Assembly (NCBI RefSeq): GCF_002887595.1
Contig: NZ_PEBU01000003.1
Coordinates: forward strand, 1 to 64,000
Length of the DNA stretch: 64,000 bases
Source of the DNA: Bowmanella denitrificans
GTDB taxonomy: Bacteria; Pseudomonadota; Gammaproteobacteria; Enterobacterales; Alteromonadaceae
Reading direction: 5' to 3'
This document shows positions 27,198-38,203 of the stretch, piece by piece; the first letter of the stretch is position 1; every line of letters starts with the position of its first letter. A program made the translations under genes and the position numbers. The notes beneath the pieces were generated by a model. It saw only the letters and a list, made by a program, of their open reading frames with translations, did no database searches and had not been told where the DNA came from.

Positions 27198-28535
27198 TCA
27201 ATGGTCGTGGGCGTCAGCCACCTCACCAACAATCCCCAGCCAGGTTAACTTTTGTGGCACAAAGTCCAGTTCCAGTTCAGTGCTGATGGTAGCGTCGTGT
27301 AAATCCACACTTAAAATATGCTTTTCAATGGGGCTGGCGACAAACACCTGTTCGCCGGATAAGGTCATTTCAAAGCGACTGCCCTCGGGCATATCTGCCA
27401 CGTCTGCTTCGCTGATGTCCAGCTTATGCGCTAATTCCCAGTGCAGTTCATTGTCATGGGCATGGGCCTGTAACAGCGACAAGTAACCCTGACTATCCAG
27501 GATCACCAGGGTTTCGCCATCCAGACTCAGTTCCATCGCCAGTAAAGTAGCCCCTTCGTGAGGCTGCCAGTCAAGCTTTTCCATCTCACCGGCCTCATGA
27601 TTGATAACAAACACCTGACTGCCGGCAATGCCAAAAAACTGTTCCCCTGCAAGATGGGCGCGCAAGCTACCAATTCGCATACCCTCAGTAAAATCTGCGC
27701 TGTTGACTATTTTACTGGCACTGAACTGGCCATCCTGCTCGGTAATCACCACGACACCATCGCCGCAGGCAAAGGCAACAGCATCGTGATTTTGGGCACT
27801 GCCGTGTAGCACAGGACAAATCACCTCATAGGTTTCTTCCTGATGGAAGTGGTCACCGTGGGCATGAAAACGGGCAATGCGATCAGGCAATGTCGTAGCG
27901 CTGTTTGCATCCCTCAGGGTCGCGAACAGGTTTTCACCGCGGGCTTGGGCCGCGCCATGCATATGAGTGTCAAACTCCTGGATGGGATAGTCGTTGTTGT
28001 CGCTGCCAATATGCATCTCGTCAAACATGGCCGCAGAGGCATTGACCCCGTTTTGACCATCGCCATCAAAGAAAACCGCCACCTGGCTGGCCCCCACAGT
28101 GACATGAGTGGGACGACTACCGTTTAAGCTGAAATCCATCAAAGCCGGTGCTTGTTGGTAGGGGTGTAAATGATCGCCATGGTCTTCCTGCCACAATCCG
28201 CCATCAATAAACTCCACTTGATTGTCATTGCGCTGCACCAGCATGGCATAGCGCTTGGACGGAGAGGCATACAGATAAGCGGGTTCAAAGGTCAGACCGA
28301 TACTGGCCAACAGGCTGTTATCTTCGAGCTCAAACAGAGTGACCTGGTTGCTGCCTTTACTGGTAACCAGCAGTCGCCCTGCGCTGCTCACGTCACCATG
28401 ATCGTGATCATCACCATCCCCGGGCACCACAATGGGATCTTTCTCAATAATCTGTGTGGTGGCATCGCCACAAGCAGCCAGCATAGTGGCACCGATAATC
28501 AGGCTCAGGTGTTTTAATTGAGTTTGCAAAGTCAT
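27198..28535 (-). CDS. AztD-like His-rich lipoprotein, putative zinc chaperone
   Basis: 445 residues, lipobox LAACGD at Cys22 followed by a His/Asp-rich linker (DGDDHDHGD). The rest looks like a beta-propeller with repeated His clusters (DHGDHLHPY, DTHMHGAAQA, FHAHGDHFH, QAHAHDNE). This fits the AztD family of periplasmic zinc chaperones, which hand zinc to uptake systems. The likely job is to take zinc from the outer-membrane receptor upstream. AAGGATT lies upstream of the ATG. It is 26 bp after the receptor gene. The family call is a recognition of pattern; a profile search would settle it. Confidence 0.72.
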   Translation of the reverse strand: MTLQTQLKHLSLIIGATMLAACGDATTQIIEKDPIVVPGDGDDHDHGDVSSAGRLLVTSKGSNQVTLFELEDNSLLASIGLTFEPAYLYASPSKRYAMLVQRNDNQVEFIDGGLWQEDHGDHLHPYQQAPALMDFSLNGSRPTHVTVGASQVAVFFDGDGQNGVNASAAMFDEMHIGSDNNDYPIQEFDTHMHGAAQARGENLFATLRDANSATTLPDRIARFHAHGDHFHQEETYEVICPVLHGSAQNHDAVAFACGDGVVVITEQDGQFSASKIVNSADFTEGMRIGSLRAHLAGEQFFGIAGSQVFVINHEAGEMEKLDWQPHEGATLLAMELSLDGETLVILDSQGYLSLLQAHAHDNELHWELAHKLDISEADVADMPEGSRFEMTLSGEQVFVASPIEKHILSVDLHDATISTELELDFVPQKLTWLGIVGEVADAHDH

Positions 28536-28561
28536 AGTGAATCCTTGTTGTGTATCTTGTA

Positions 28562-30958
<2,397 letters not shown>

Positions 30959-30967
30959 ACTCACCCC

Positions 30968-30990
30968 TAAATGTTATATCATACCAATTA
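30968..30990. promoter_or_regulatory. Candidate Zur operator
   Basis: The sequence at 30968-30990 contains aaatgttata, matching the left half of the E. coli Zur box (GAAATGTTATAATATCACAC-type), and shares several positions of the right half. It lies only 4-26 bases from the start region of the zinc receptor gene and covers its ribosome binding site, so repression might be as a block rather than by covering the -10. No promoter was identified with confidence. Confidence 0.45.
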
Positions 30991-31077
30991 AATGTCACAT
31001 CTGAGTCCAATGTAATCCCTGGTTCTCTGCCATAAAGAAAGGGTTCTCTGTTGATTCTCAAATATAAAACCCACAAA

Positions 31078-31094
31078 ATGATACATTGTATCAT
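31078..31094. promoter_or_regulatory. Perfect 17-bp palindrome in the divergent zinc receptor / GGDEF-EAL gap
   Basis: atgataca-t-tgtatcat is a perfect inverted repeat with one central base, about 120 bp from both flanking gene starts. Its shape fits a dimeric repressor site. I cannot assign the factor; a second metal-responsive site is possible. Confidence 0.4.
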
Positions 31095-31210
31095 CACAAC
31101 AATGCAACACTTAGTCACTGCACCAGCATTGACTGCGCTTGCGGTGGATCAATATCTCATCCACCAGAATGGGTTAGTATGAAGGTTTAAAGCAGTATCG
31201 ATGAGCGCTT

Positions 31211-33754
31211 ATGCAGGATGTACTCGGCCCATTGCTAAACCTTGGTCAAACAGAGCCCACCGTGGGTGAGCTGGCCAGCCGCAATATCATTAGTTGCCCA
31301 CCCCACACGCCAATTTGCGACGTAGCCAGGTTAATGCAAACCCACTCCGTCAGTTGTGTATTGGTCATGGAAGAGGAACGGATTGTCGGTATCTGGACAG
31401 AATCAGATGCCAAAGTCATTGATTTTCAATCACCAGGCATTTACCAAACACCTGTGGCTGAGCTGATGAGTTGTCCGGTCATTCAGGTTAACTGCGACAT
31501 GATGCTGAACGACGCGGCGAGTTTAATGCTACAGAAACGTATTCGACGCCTGTTGGTCCTGGACAAACTGCAGCGCCCATTGGGGATCCTGACCCAAACC
31601 GATATTGTCCGCCAGCAACGTATTGAATTTTATCTGAGCTTGCGGGATGTGGGCTCCAGTCTGAATCGTCCACCTTTGATACTGAATGCAGCACTGCCCC
31701 TGGCCGACGGCGTGGCAGCCATGCGCCAGCAAGGCCTGGATGCCGCCATTGTTATGTTTGCAGATGGGCCGGCCGGCATCGTTTCAGAACGCGATTTGAT
31801 TCACATTATTGCGGATGGCAAAACAGGGTTGAATCTGGGTAGCGTGGCCGCCAAGCCATTACTAACCGTGAGTAAAAGCTGCACCTTATTGCAGGCCGTG
31901 GAGCTGCTTAAAAAACAAAACTTCAGGCATCTGGCAGTATGTGATGAGCTGGAACAACTCTGTGGTTTGTTATCCTTTTCCGATATTTTACTGAATGTAG
32001 AACACACTTATGTTGAGCAGCTCAAGCAGGCGCTGCGGGCCAGGGACGCTGCACTTCGCACTTCTACCGATTATTTGCGACTGGCGCAAAAGGTCATCGA
32101 TGCCTCTCTGGATGGCATTATGATTACCAATGTGGATGGGGTGATAGAATCCGTTAATCCAAGCTTTTCCATTCTGACCGGCTATAGCGCCGAAGAAGCC
32201 GTGGGCCAGAAGCCCGATTTGCTCAGCTCAGGGCTACACGATGAACGTTTCTATCAGGAAATGTGGGAAACCTTATTGTCACAGGGACTGTGGCAAGGGG
32301 AAATTTGGAATAAACGTAAAAATGGCGAGATTTATCCGCAGTGGTTGTCTATAACAGCCATTCGCGGCGAACAAGGCGAGATCTGCCAGTTTGCTGGCAT
32401 TTTCAGCGACATCAGTGAACGAAAACGACAGGAAAAGCAGATCCATCAGCTTGCCTATATTGACGAGTTGACCGGCCTGGCCAACAGAAGATTGTTTATG
32501 GACAGGCTGCATCTGGGGATTGCCAATGCCCATCGCCATCATCATAAAATGGCGGTGCTGTTTCTCGATCTTGACCTGTTTAAACGGATCAACGACACCC
32601 TGGGCCATCAGGCCGGTGATCAGGCCCTTAAAGAAGTGGCCAGACGCCTAACCTCGACCGTCAGAGAAGGCGAGTCAGTGGCGCGCATTGGTGGAGATGA
32701 ATTCACTATTCTGATCCCTGAGGTGGATCAGGCCAGGTCATTGGAATGCCTGGCTAAACGTCTGATTGAACAGTTTGACTTGTCTTTTCGAATTAAAGGA
32801 CAGGATTTTTTCCTGACCACCAGTATTGGTATCAGCCTCTATCCTAAAGACGGCCAGGGCAGCGAACAATTGATTAAACATGCGGATCTGGCCATGTACC
32901 AGGCCAAAAGTGCTGGTCGTAACCAGTATTGCTTCTACCAAGCCAGCGCCGGGCAACAAACGGCTGACGAATTGCGACTGGAACAAGGTTTGCGTCATGC
33001 ATTGCAAAATCAGGTACTCAAGGTGTTCTACCAGCCTAAGGTGGAGTTGTTATCAGGCCGGCTGATTGGCCTTGAAGCGCTGGTAAGATGGCGGGATGCT
33101 GAATTAGGTCAGGTATCCCCCAAAGATTTTATTCCGCTGGCTGAAAAACTCGGTTTAATTGGTACCCTCAGTGAACAGGTACTGCAAACTGTCAGTCAGG
33201 ACATACAAAAAGGCAGCTTGCCGCAGGTGCCTGTTTCTATCAATATTTCTGCTCTGCAGTTAGCCGCACCGGATTTCAGTCACAAGCTGTTGGCCACCTT
33301 GCGACAGTATGCTGTTTCCCCGCAGTCCATCGAGCTGGAATTAACCGAAAGTTGCCTTATCCCGGAGCAAGCGGACGCCACATTGAATCTGTTAACCAAA
33401 TTGAGATCATTGGGATTCCGCTTGTCTATTGATGATTTTGGTACAGGCTATTCATCCTTATCCTACTTGCGACGTTTACCTATTAATGCGCTTAAGATAG
33501 ATCGCAGCTTTATCCTAGAATTACCCCACAACAACGAGGATAATCAGATTACTCTGGCCATTATCGCCATGGCCAAGGCTCTAAAGCTGGAGGTTATTGC
33601 TGAGGGCATAGAAACCCCGGCGCAGCGTGCGTTTCTGTTACAAGCTGGCTGCCATACTGGTCAGGGCTTTCTCTATAGTGAAGCATTGGCACCAGATAAG
33701 TTAAATGATTGGTTGCCGGATTTGGTCAATATTTCACTTCAAAAGCCACTTTGA
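31211..33754 (+). CDS. CBS-PAS-GGDEF-EAL cyclic-di-GMP signalling protein
   Basis: 847 residues in this order: two pairs of CBS motifs (residues about 15-280), PAS domain (about 295-405; YLRLAQKVIDASLDGIMIT), GGDEF (motif at 494) and EAL (Glu622-Ala-Leu), plus the EAL catalytic motifs DDFGTGYSS and GIETPAQ. Both enzyme motifs look intact, so it may synthesise or hydrolyse c-di-GMP. The inhibitory I-site RxxD is degenerate (REGE). CBS modules usually bind adenosine nucleotides, giving an energy or nucleotide input. No transmembrane segments, so cytoplasmic. Confidence 0.93.
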   Translation: MQDVLGPLLNLGQTEPTVGELASRNIISCPPHTPICDVARLMQTHSVSCVLVMEEERIVGIWTESDAKVIDFQSPGIYQTPVAELMSCPVIQVNCDMMLNDAASLMLQKRIRRLLVLDKLQRPLGILTQTDIVRQQRIEFYLSLRDVGSSLNRPPLILNAALPLADGVAAMRQQGLDAAIVMFADGPAGIVSERDLIHIIADGKTGLNLGSVAAKPLLTVSKSCTLLQAVELLKKQNFRHLAVCDELEQLCGLLSFSDILLNVEHTYVEQLKQALRARDAALRTSTDYLRLAQKVIDASLDGIMITNVDGVIESVNPSFSILTGYSAEEAVGQKPDLLSSGLHDERFYQEMWETLLSQGLWQGEIWNKRKNGEIYPQWLSITAIRGEQGEICQFAGIFSDISERKRQEKQIHQLAYIDELTGLANRRLFMDRLHLGIANAHRHHHKMAVLFLDLDLFKRINDTLGHQAGDQALKEVARRLTSTVREGESVARIGGDEFTILIPEVDQARSLECLAKRLIEQFDLSFRIKGQDFFLTTSIGISLYPKDGQGSEQLIKHADLAMYQAKSAGRNQYCFYQASAGQQTADELRLEQGLRHALQNQVLKVFYQPKVELLSGRLIGLEALVRWRDAELGQVSPKDFIPLAEKLGLIGTLSEQVLQTVSQDIQKGSLPQVPVSINISALQLAAPDFSHKLLATLRQYAVSPQSIELELTESCLIPEQADATLNLLTKLRSLGFRLSIDDFGTGYSSLSYLRRLPINALKIDRSFILELPHNNEDNQITLAIIAMAKALKLEVIAEGIETPAQRAFLLQAGCHTGQGFLYSEALAPDKLNDWLPDLVNISLQKPL

Positions 33755-33946
33755 CAGGCGACGACATTGTTATGACACAGCATTTTAAACCTCGATGTGT
33801 GCCGTGAAGGATTTACGCTGAGCCCAGACCTCGGCACATCTATGGAACAGGCATTTGTTGAATCACTTAAGAGCTGCTGCGCTTAGCCGTTGCAATGCGC
33901 CAAACTATCGCCATAATGTGCGCCATCTAAGTTACGGGATGGCATC

Positions 33947-34438
33947 ATGGAAAAGCTGGTTGAAAAACTGATCTACTCTTCGCGCTGGATTATGGCACCG
34001 ATTTATCTTGGTCTTAGTCTGGCGTTGCTGGCGCTTGGCATTAAGTTCTTCCAGGAAGTGCTGCATATCCTGCCGATTATCCTGTCAATGAAAGAAGCCG
34101 ATCTGATACTGGTGGTACTGTCATTGATCGATTTGGTATTGGTGGGCGGCTTAATCGTGATGGTGATGTTTTCAGGCTATGAAAACTTTGTATCACGCCT
34201 GGATATTGATGGTGACGGAGAGAAACTGGACTGGTTGGGCAAACTGGATTCAGGTTCGCTAAAAAACAAAGTGGCTGCTTCTATCGTCGCTATCTCCTCT
34301 ATCCACCTGCTTAAGATTTTTATGAATGCGCAGAATATCCATAACGACAAACTGTTTTGGTACGTGATTATTCACCTGACCTTTGTGCTGTCGGCCTTTG
34401 CCATGGGTTATCTGGACAAACTCACACGCAAAGCTTAG
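33947..34438 (+). CDS. YqhA/UPF0114 (TIGR00645) membrane protein
   Basis: 163 residues with about four hydrophobic segments and the conserved family stretch [19 protein letters not shown] at the N-terminus. Also visible are FENF-type [22 protein letters not shown] and the helix [21 protein letters not shown]. Length and layout match E. coli YqhA. Function unknown. It ends at a strong terminator shared with rpsO. Confidence 0.9.
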   Translation: MEKLVEKLIYSSRWIMAPIYLGLSLALLALGIKFFQEVLHILPIILSMKEADLILVVLSLIDLVLVGGLIVMVMFSGYENFVSRLDIDGDGEKLDWLGKLDSGSLKNKVAASIVAISSIHLLKIFMNAQNIHNDKLFWYVIIHLTFVLSAFAMGYLDKLTRKA

Positions 34439-34467
34439 TACGCGAGGCCAACAAGCTTAAAAAACAC

Positions 34468-34491
34468 AAAAGGCGCCGAAAGGCGCCTTTT
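34468..34491. terminator. Bidirectional terminator between yqhA-like gene and rpsO
   Basis: Perfect 10-bp arms aaaaggcgcc / ggcgcctttt with loop gaaa; A/T flanks supply a U-tract in both directions. Confidence 0.88.
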
Positions 34492-34513
34492 GCTTGAAAA
34501 TCTGATGTTGCGC

Positions 34514-34783
34514 TTAGCGACGCAGACCCAGACGCTTGATCAGATCCAGGTAACGGTCCTGATTTTTGCCTTTCAGGTAATCCAGCATGCTACGACGCTG
34601 ACTTACCATACGCAGCAGACCGCGACGTGAATGGTGATCTTTCTTATGATCCGCAAAGTGACCTTGCAGCTTGTTGATATTGGCAGTCAGCAGGGCAACT
34701 TGCACTTCTGGGGAACCAGTATCGCCTTCTTTCACACCGTACTCGGCGATGATGTTTGCGGTTTCTTCTTTAGTTAGTGACAT
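34514..34783 (-). CDS. rpsO: 30S ribosomal protein S15
   Basis: 89 residues, the standard length, beginning [20 protein letters not shown] and ending IKRLGLRR as in gammaproteobacterial S15. It binds the central domain of 16S rRNA early in assembly. TAGGAG lies 7 bases upstream of the start. It is expressed from its own promoter (34842-34869). In E. coli, S15 represses its own mRNA through a leader pseudoknot; the same may apply but was not checked. pnp, its usual partner, is not in the window. Confidence 0.98.
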   Translation of the reverse strand: MSLTKEETANIIAEYGVKEGDTGSPEVQVALLTANINKLQGHFADHKKDHHSRRGLLRMVSQRRSMLDYLKGKNQDRYLDLIKRLGLRR

Positions 34784-34841
34784 GATTTTCTCCTAAGTTA
34801 GGACCGGCCGATCACTAATTCAGCGGGTCGGAAGAGGCGGT

Positions 34842-34869
34842 ATTATAGCGATGCGGCTAGGAATAGCAA
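34842..34869 (-). promoter_or_regulatory. Sigma-70 promoter of rpsO
   Basis: On the minus strand TTGCTA and TATAAT are spaced by 16 bases, starting 59 bases before the rpsO start codon. This is the only strong -10 match in the short gap. Confidence 0.7.
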
Positions 34870-34879
34870 GACAGGGCCA

Positions 34880-35704
34880 TTAGTCTTTTGCAGACAACAA
34901 CCAGTCGATTAATGCTTGCGCGGCCTGACTCAATTGACTGCGAGGCTCATAGACCAGATACAATGGCAAATCCGGTAATGGGAATGGTGATGGCAACTGC
35001 ACCAATTCACCTGATTGCAGATGCGTTCGGCACAAAGGTTCAGGTAACAAGGCTGGCGCCGTACCGTTCAAGCATAGTTGCAATGCATATCCCAGATCCT
35101 GGCAATGCAAACGCGGCGACCTAAGTGCAGGTTTCATTCTGGCTAATGGATCCAACAACATATTTGATGGCAAAGGATCTGACCATTGCCGGGCCTGTAG
35201 CTTATTTACCACCAGTATTATGGGATAGCTAGCCAGTTCTCTGGCCACCAGATTGTCTTTCACTGGGTGCCCCCCTCTAATTGCCAGATCAATACGATGC
35301 TCGATGAAATCCAGAGGCGCATCATCGACCACCAGTTCCACAGATACCTCTGAGTTCAAGTGGCAAAATGCCGCCAGTTGCCTGAGCAAAGAAGAATCAG
35401 GTAAAAGCGCTGGCAGAGACAAACGTATGCTGCCCCTGAGTTGGCCATCATTACGTAATTTATCTTCGGCAGTCTGCAGCGTACTCAGGGCCTGTTGGCA
35501 GGCTATCAGATATTGCCCTCCTTCATGGGTCAGAGACATATTTCTGGTGTTACGGCGCAACAATCTGACTCCCAGCCGTCTTTCCAGTTCCTGAATACGG
35601 GCACTAACGGTGGCACGAGGAAGTTGCAACTGCCGCGCAGCAGCAGAAAAGTTTAAGCATTCAGCAACCAAAACAAAGGTTCTGATGGTATCCAGCCCCA
35701 ACAT
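34880..35704 (-). CDS. LysR family transcriptional regulator
   Basis: 274 residues with the N-terminal LysR helix-turn-helix (LDTIRTFVLVAECLNFSAAARQLQLPRATVSARIQELE, residues 3-40) and a C-terminal ligand-binding domain. This belongs to the CrgA/AaeR-like branch by its LRRNTR boundary. The ATG at 35704 is preferred over the TTG at 35710. It diverges from a metallo-beta-lactamase-fold gene, across a gap holding a perfect 14-bp palindrome, so that gene is its likely target. Ligand unknown. Confidence 0.92.
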   Translation of the reverse strand: MLGLDTIRTFVLVAECLNFSAAARQLQLPRATVSARIQELERRLGVRLLRRNTRNMSLTHEGGQYLIACQQALSTLQTAEDKLRNDGQLRGSIRLSLPALLPDSSLLRQLAAFCHLNSEVSVELVVDDAPLDFIEHRIDLAIRGGHPVKDNLVARELASYPIILVVNKLQARQWSDPLPSNMLLDPLARMKPALRSPRLHCQDLGYALQLCLNGTAPALLPEPLCRTHLQSGELVQLPSPFPLPDLPLYLVYEPRSQLSQAAQALIDWLLSAKD

Positions 35705-35726
35705 TGTCAAATCTCTTTATACACAA

Positions 35727-35740
35727 AGACAAATTTGTCT
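35727..35740. promoter_or_regulatory. Perfect palindrome in the LysR/MBL divergent promoter
   Basis: agacaaatttgtct is a perfect 14-bp inverted repeat, 23 bases upstream of the regulator start and 65 bases from the MBL-fold start. A position between divergent genes is typical of LysR-family operators. Confidence 0.5.
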
Positions 35741-35805
35741 CATATTCCCCAACAATTTAAAAGGCCTTATGCTTGCCTCCACATTGCAACTAATAAGGAA
35801 ATCCT

Positions 35806-36714
35806 ATGGCTTTTACCCGTATCAAGACCATTAGCAGCCAAACACTTAGCGCTGCGCTGTTAACTGCATCGCTATGTGCCCCAGCCGAGACGAATGCAGA
35901 TTCTGTGGACATACAGTGGCTGGGCGGCCCGACCATGCTGATTGAATTCGGCCCCATCAGACTGTTAACAGACCCCATGCTGGGTGAAGGTCATCAGGCT
36001 TATAAGATGGGCGACCCCAATGAAATGTTTGATCTGAGTATTGGTCCGAATATCAAAGACCACGCCCGATTGGTCGCTTTGCCGGAATGGGATGCAGAGG
36101 ACCTGGATCTGGTATTAATCAGCCATAGCCACGAAGATCATTTTGATCAAACCGCGCGAGCGACTTTGTCCAGACAACTCAAGATGTTGGCACCAGCAGT
36201 TGATACACCGCTTTTAAATGAATTGGGCTTTACCCAGCATGTGCAGATGCCCTGGAACAAAACCTGGCGTTACAACGAAGGCGATTATGCGGTCAGCATC
36301 ACTGCCATGCCAACAGCGCACAGTACGGATGCAGATATTCAAGCATTACTGGGGCATGGTAATGGCTACTGGATAACCTTCAGCCACCAAAGCTGGAGCA
36401 AAAACCTGTACTGGGCGGGGGATACCTTTATCACTGCGCCATTAGTTGAACAGCTGAAGCGACAAGGCGATATGGATATATTTATACCGCATCTGGGCGG
36501 TGTTGGCACGACCGGACCGCTGGGTAAAATATCCATGGATGCCAGCGATAGTATTGCTGCGATTCAGCAATTGGTCCCAGAGCACACGCTGCCTATCCAT
36601 CACACCACTTATGGCCTTTACCTTGAACCTATCAGTAAATTACTGGCCGAGGCGGAAAAACATCATATCCAGGTGGATTTGCCTGCCACCGGAAGCTGGT
36701 TAAGCTACAGATAA
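35806..36714 (+). CDS. MBL-fold metallo-hydrolase (UlaG-like), exported
   Basis: 302 residues with a signal peptide-like N-terminus (residues 1-31) and the MBL motif HSHEDHFD at residues 107-114, then PTAHSTD and YWAGDTF later. The domain resembles UlaG-type lactonases/phosphodiesterases. A secreted or periplasmic form is suggested by the leader. AAGGAA lies 8 bases upstream of the ATG. It is divergent from the LysR gene, its probable regulator. Substrate unknown. Confidence 0.88.
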   Translation: MAFTRIKTISSQTLSAALLTASLCAPAETNADSVDIQWLGGPTMLIEFGPIRLLTDPMLGEGHQAYKMGDPNEMFDLSIGPNIKDHARLVALPEWDAEDLDLVLISHSHEDHFDQTARATLSRQLKMLAPAVDTPLLNELGFTQHVQMPWNKTWRYNEGDYAVSITAMPTAHSTDADIQALLGHGNGYWITFSHQSWSKNLYWAGDTFITAPLVEQLKRQGDMDIFIPHLGGVGTTGPLGKISMDASDSIAAIQQLVPEHTLPIHHTTYGLYLEPISKLLAEAEKHHIQVDLPATGSWLSYR

Positions 36715-36715
36715 A

Positions 36716-36737
36716 GGGCAAGGTTGGTCGCTTGCCC
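36716..36737. terminator. Weak bidirectional hairpin
   Basis: gggcaag / cttgccc around gttggtcg just beyond the MBL-fold stop, convergent with the truB end; followed on the minus strand by TTTATC. It lacks a long U-tract, so the call is weak. Confidence 0.4.
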
Positions 36738-36754
36738 GGCTGTGCAGAAAGTTG

Positions 36755-37687
36755 TCAGTACACCACTAATCGCCTGGGCGCCAAACGCCCTGGCTGTTCC
36801 ACTTCTGCCACACCAAGGAAACGGCCATCCTCTTCAGCATAGGCTCTGACCTGTCCGGTCAAATCTGCGGTGTCGGCTTGCACGGGATTGCCATTGCTGA
36901 AGTACGCCAGTTTCTCGGTCTTTACCCTAACGGCTGGCAATGCAGCTACCGCGGTATCCATAGGTAAAAGCAGCGCGTCCAGAGCCTGGTAATTCACGCT
37001 TTCGCCATCCCTGCACTCCTCCGCCAGCGCTTGCAGTTCATCCAGGCCCATCATGTTATCCACCGGGTAATTGGCGACTTGCACGCGATCCAGCATGGTC
37101 ACATAAGCGCCACAGCCCAGCAACTGCCCCAGATCATCTACTAATGAACGGATATAAGTGCCTTTGGAGCAATGCACCTGCATATCCACTTCATCCTTGT
37201 CAAAGCGGCTGATTTGGATATCGAATATCTCAATATCCCTGGCTTCTCGCGGCACCTCTATGCCCTGGCGGGCATAATAATAAAGGGGTTTGCCCTGATA
37301 CTTTAAGGCAGAGAACATGGAGGGTACTTGTTTACTTTTGCCTTTAAAGCCCATCACAGCCTGATGAACCTGCGCCTCAGTAACATTTACAGGGCGGGTT
37401 TCGACAACCTCGCCATCGGCATCGGACGTACTGGTGCGAATCCCCAGTTTAGCCGTCACCCGATAGGTTTTATCTGCATCCAGTAAGAACTGCGAGAATT
37501 TGGTGGCTTCCCCCAAACAGATAGGCAGCATACCGGTTGCCAAAGGGTCCAGCGCTCCGGTATGTCCTGCCTTGGCCGCGCCAAACAGCCAACGTACCTG
37601 CTGCATAACCTGATTAGACGAACCGCCCAGCGGCTTATTCAACAAAAATATACCGTTTACGGCACGGCCTTTGCGACGTTTGGCCAC
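36755..37687 (-). CDS. truB: tRNA pseudouridine(55) synthase TruB
   Basis: 310 residues. Modifies U55 in the TPsiC loop of all elongator tRNAs. The catalytic Asp lies in [15 protein letters not shown]; the family motifs [21 protein letters not shown] and [13 protein letters not shown] are intact, with a C-terminal PUA domain. It starts with GTG at 37687, immediately after the TAA of rbfA with no gap, so translation is coupled. It is the last gene of the rimP-nusA-infB-rbfA-truB transcript. Confidence 0.96.
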   Translation of the reverse strand: MAKRRKGRAVNGIFLLNKPLGGSSNQVMQQVRWLFGAAKAGHTGALDPLATGMLPICLGEATKFSQFLLDADKTYRVTAKLGIRTSTSDADGEVVETRPVNVTEAQVHQAVMGFKGKSKQVPSMFSALKYQGKPLYYYARQGIEVPREARDIEIFDIQISRFDKDEVDMQVHCSKGTYIRSLVDDLGQLLGCGAYVTMLDRVQVANYPVDNMMGLDELQALAEECRDGESVNYQALDALLLPMDTAVAALPAVRVKTEKLAYFSNGNPVQADTADLTGQVRAYAEEDGRFLGVAEVEQPGRLAPRRLVVY

Positions 37688-38101
37688 TTATTCCTTATCC
37701 TCTTCGTCCAAGTCCCGACCGGCCTGGCGCGCCCGCTCTTTGTCTTTATTCACTGTTTCCGTCAACAGGCTGGATAAACGCATCCCCTCGGTAATCGACA
37801 CATCCTGTACAAAGCGAATAGCAGGAACGGTTCGCATACTCATGCGTTTTGATAACAAGGATCGGACAAAGCCCTTGTTGTCGTCCAGTATTGCCATCTG
37901 TTCTTTGATTTTCGCTTCATCGGTGTCAAAAAACGTCACAAAGACTTTGGCATGGGACAGGTCCCTGGATACTTCGGCGCCAGAAACTGTCACCAGACCA
38001 AGGCGTGGATCACGATTCTTAAACTCGTTCTGCAGAATACTGGCGACTTCTTTATGGATTTGCTGACCGACTCGGTCAGTTCTTGAAAATTCTCTAGCCA
38101 T
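37688..38101 (-). CDS. rbfA: 30S ribosome-binding factor RbfA
   Basis: 137 residues beginning MAREFSRTDRVGQQIHKEVA, with the KH-like fold signature DPRLGLVTVSGAEVSRDLSHA. RbfA helps mature the 30S subunit and is needed at low temperature. The start at 38101 follows the family; the frame is open 32 codons further. The C-terminus is charged (RARQAGRDLDEEDKE). It lies between infB and truB in the same transcript. Confidence 0.96.
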   Translation of the reverse strand: MAREFSRTDRVGQQIHKEVASILQNEFKNRDPRLGLVTVSGAEVSRDLSHAKVFVTFFDTDEAKIKEQMAILDDNKGFVRSLLSKRMSMRTVPAIRFVQDVSITEGMRLSSLLTETVNKDKERARQAGRDLDEEDKE

Positions 38102-38203
38102 GTTTTTACTCTCGTAAAGACAGCAACGGAGGCTCAATACCATTCGGCAGGCCTCCGCTACATAGTCACTAATGTGGTGGGAGGACGCGCCCCCCATCCG
38201 TCA

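Noticed and set aside
30968-31094. Fur box in the zinc operon promoter
   Set aside because: No GATAATGAT-type Fur match was seen; the sequence fits Zur better.
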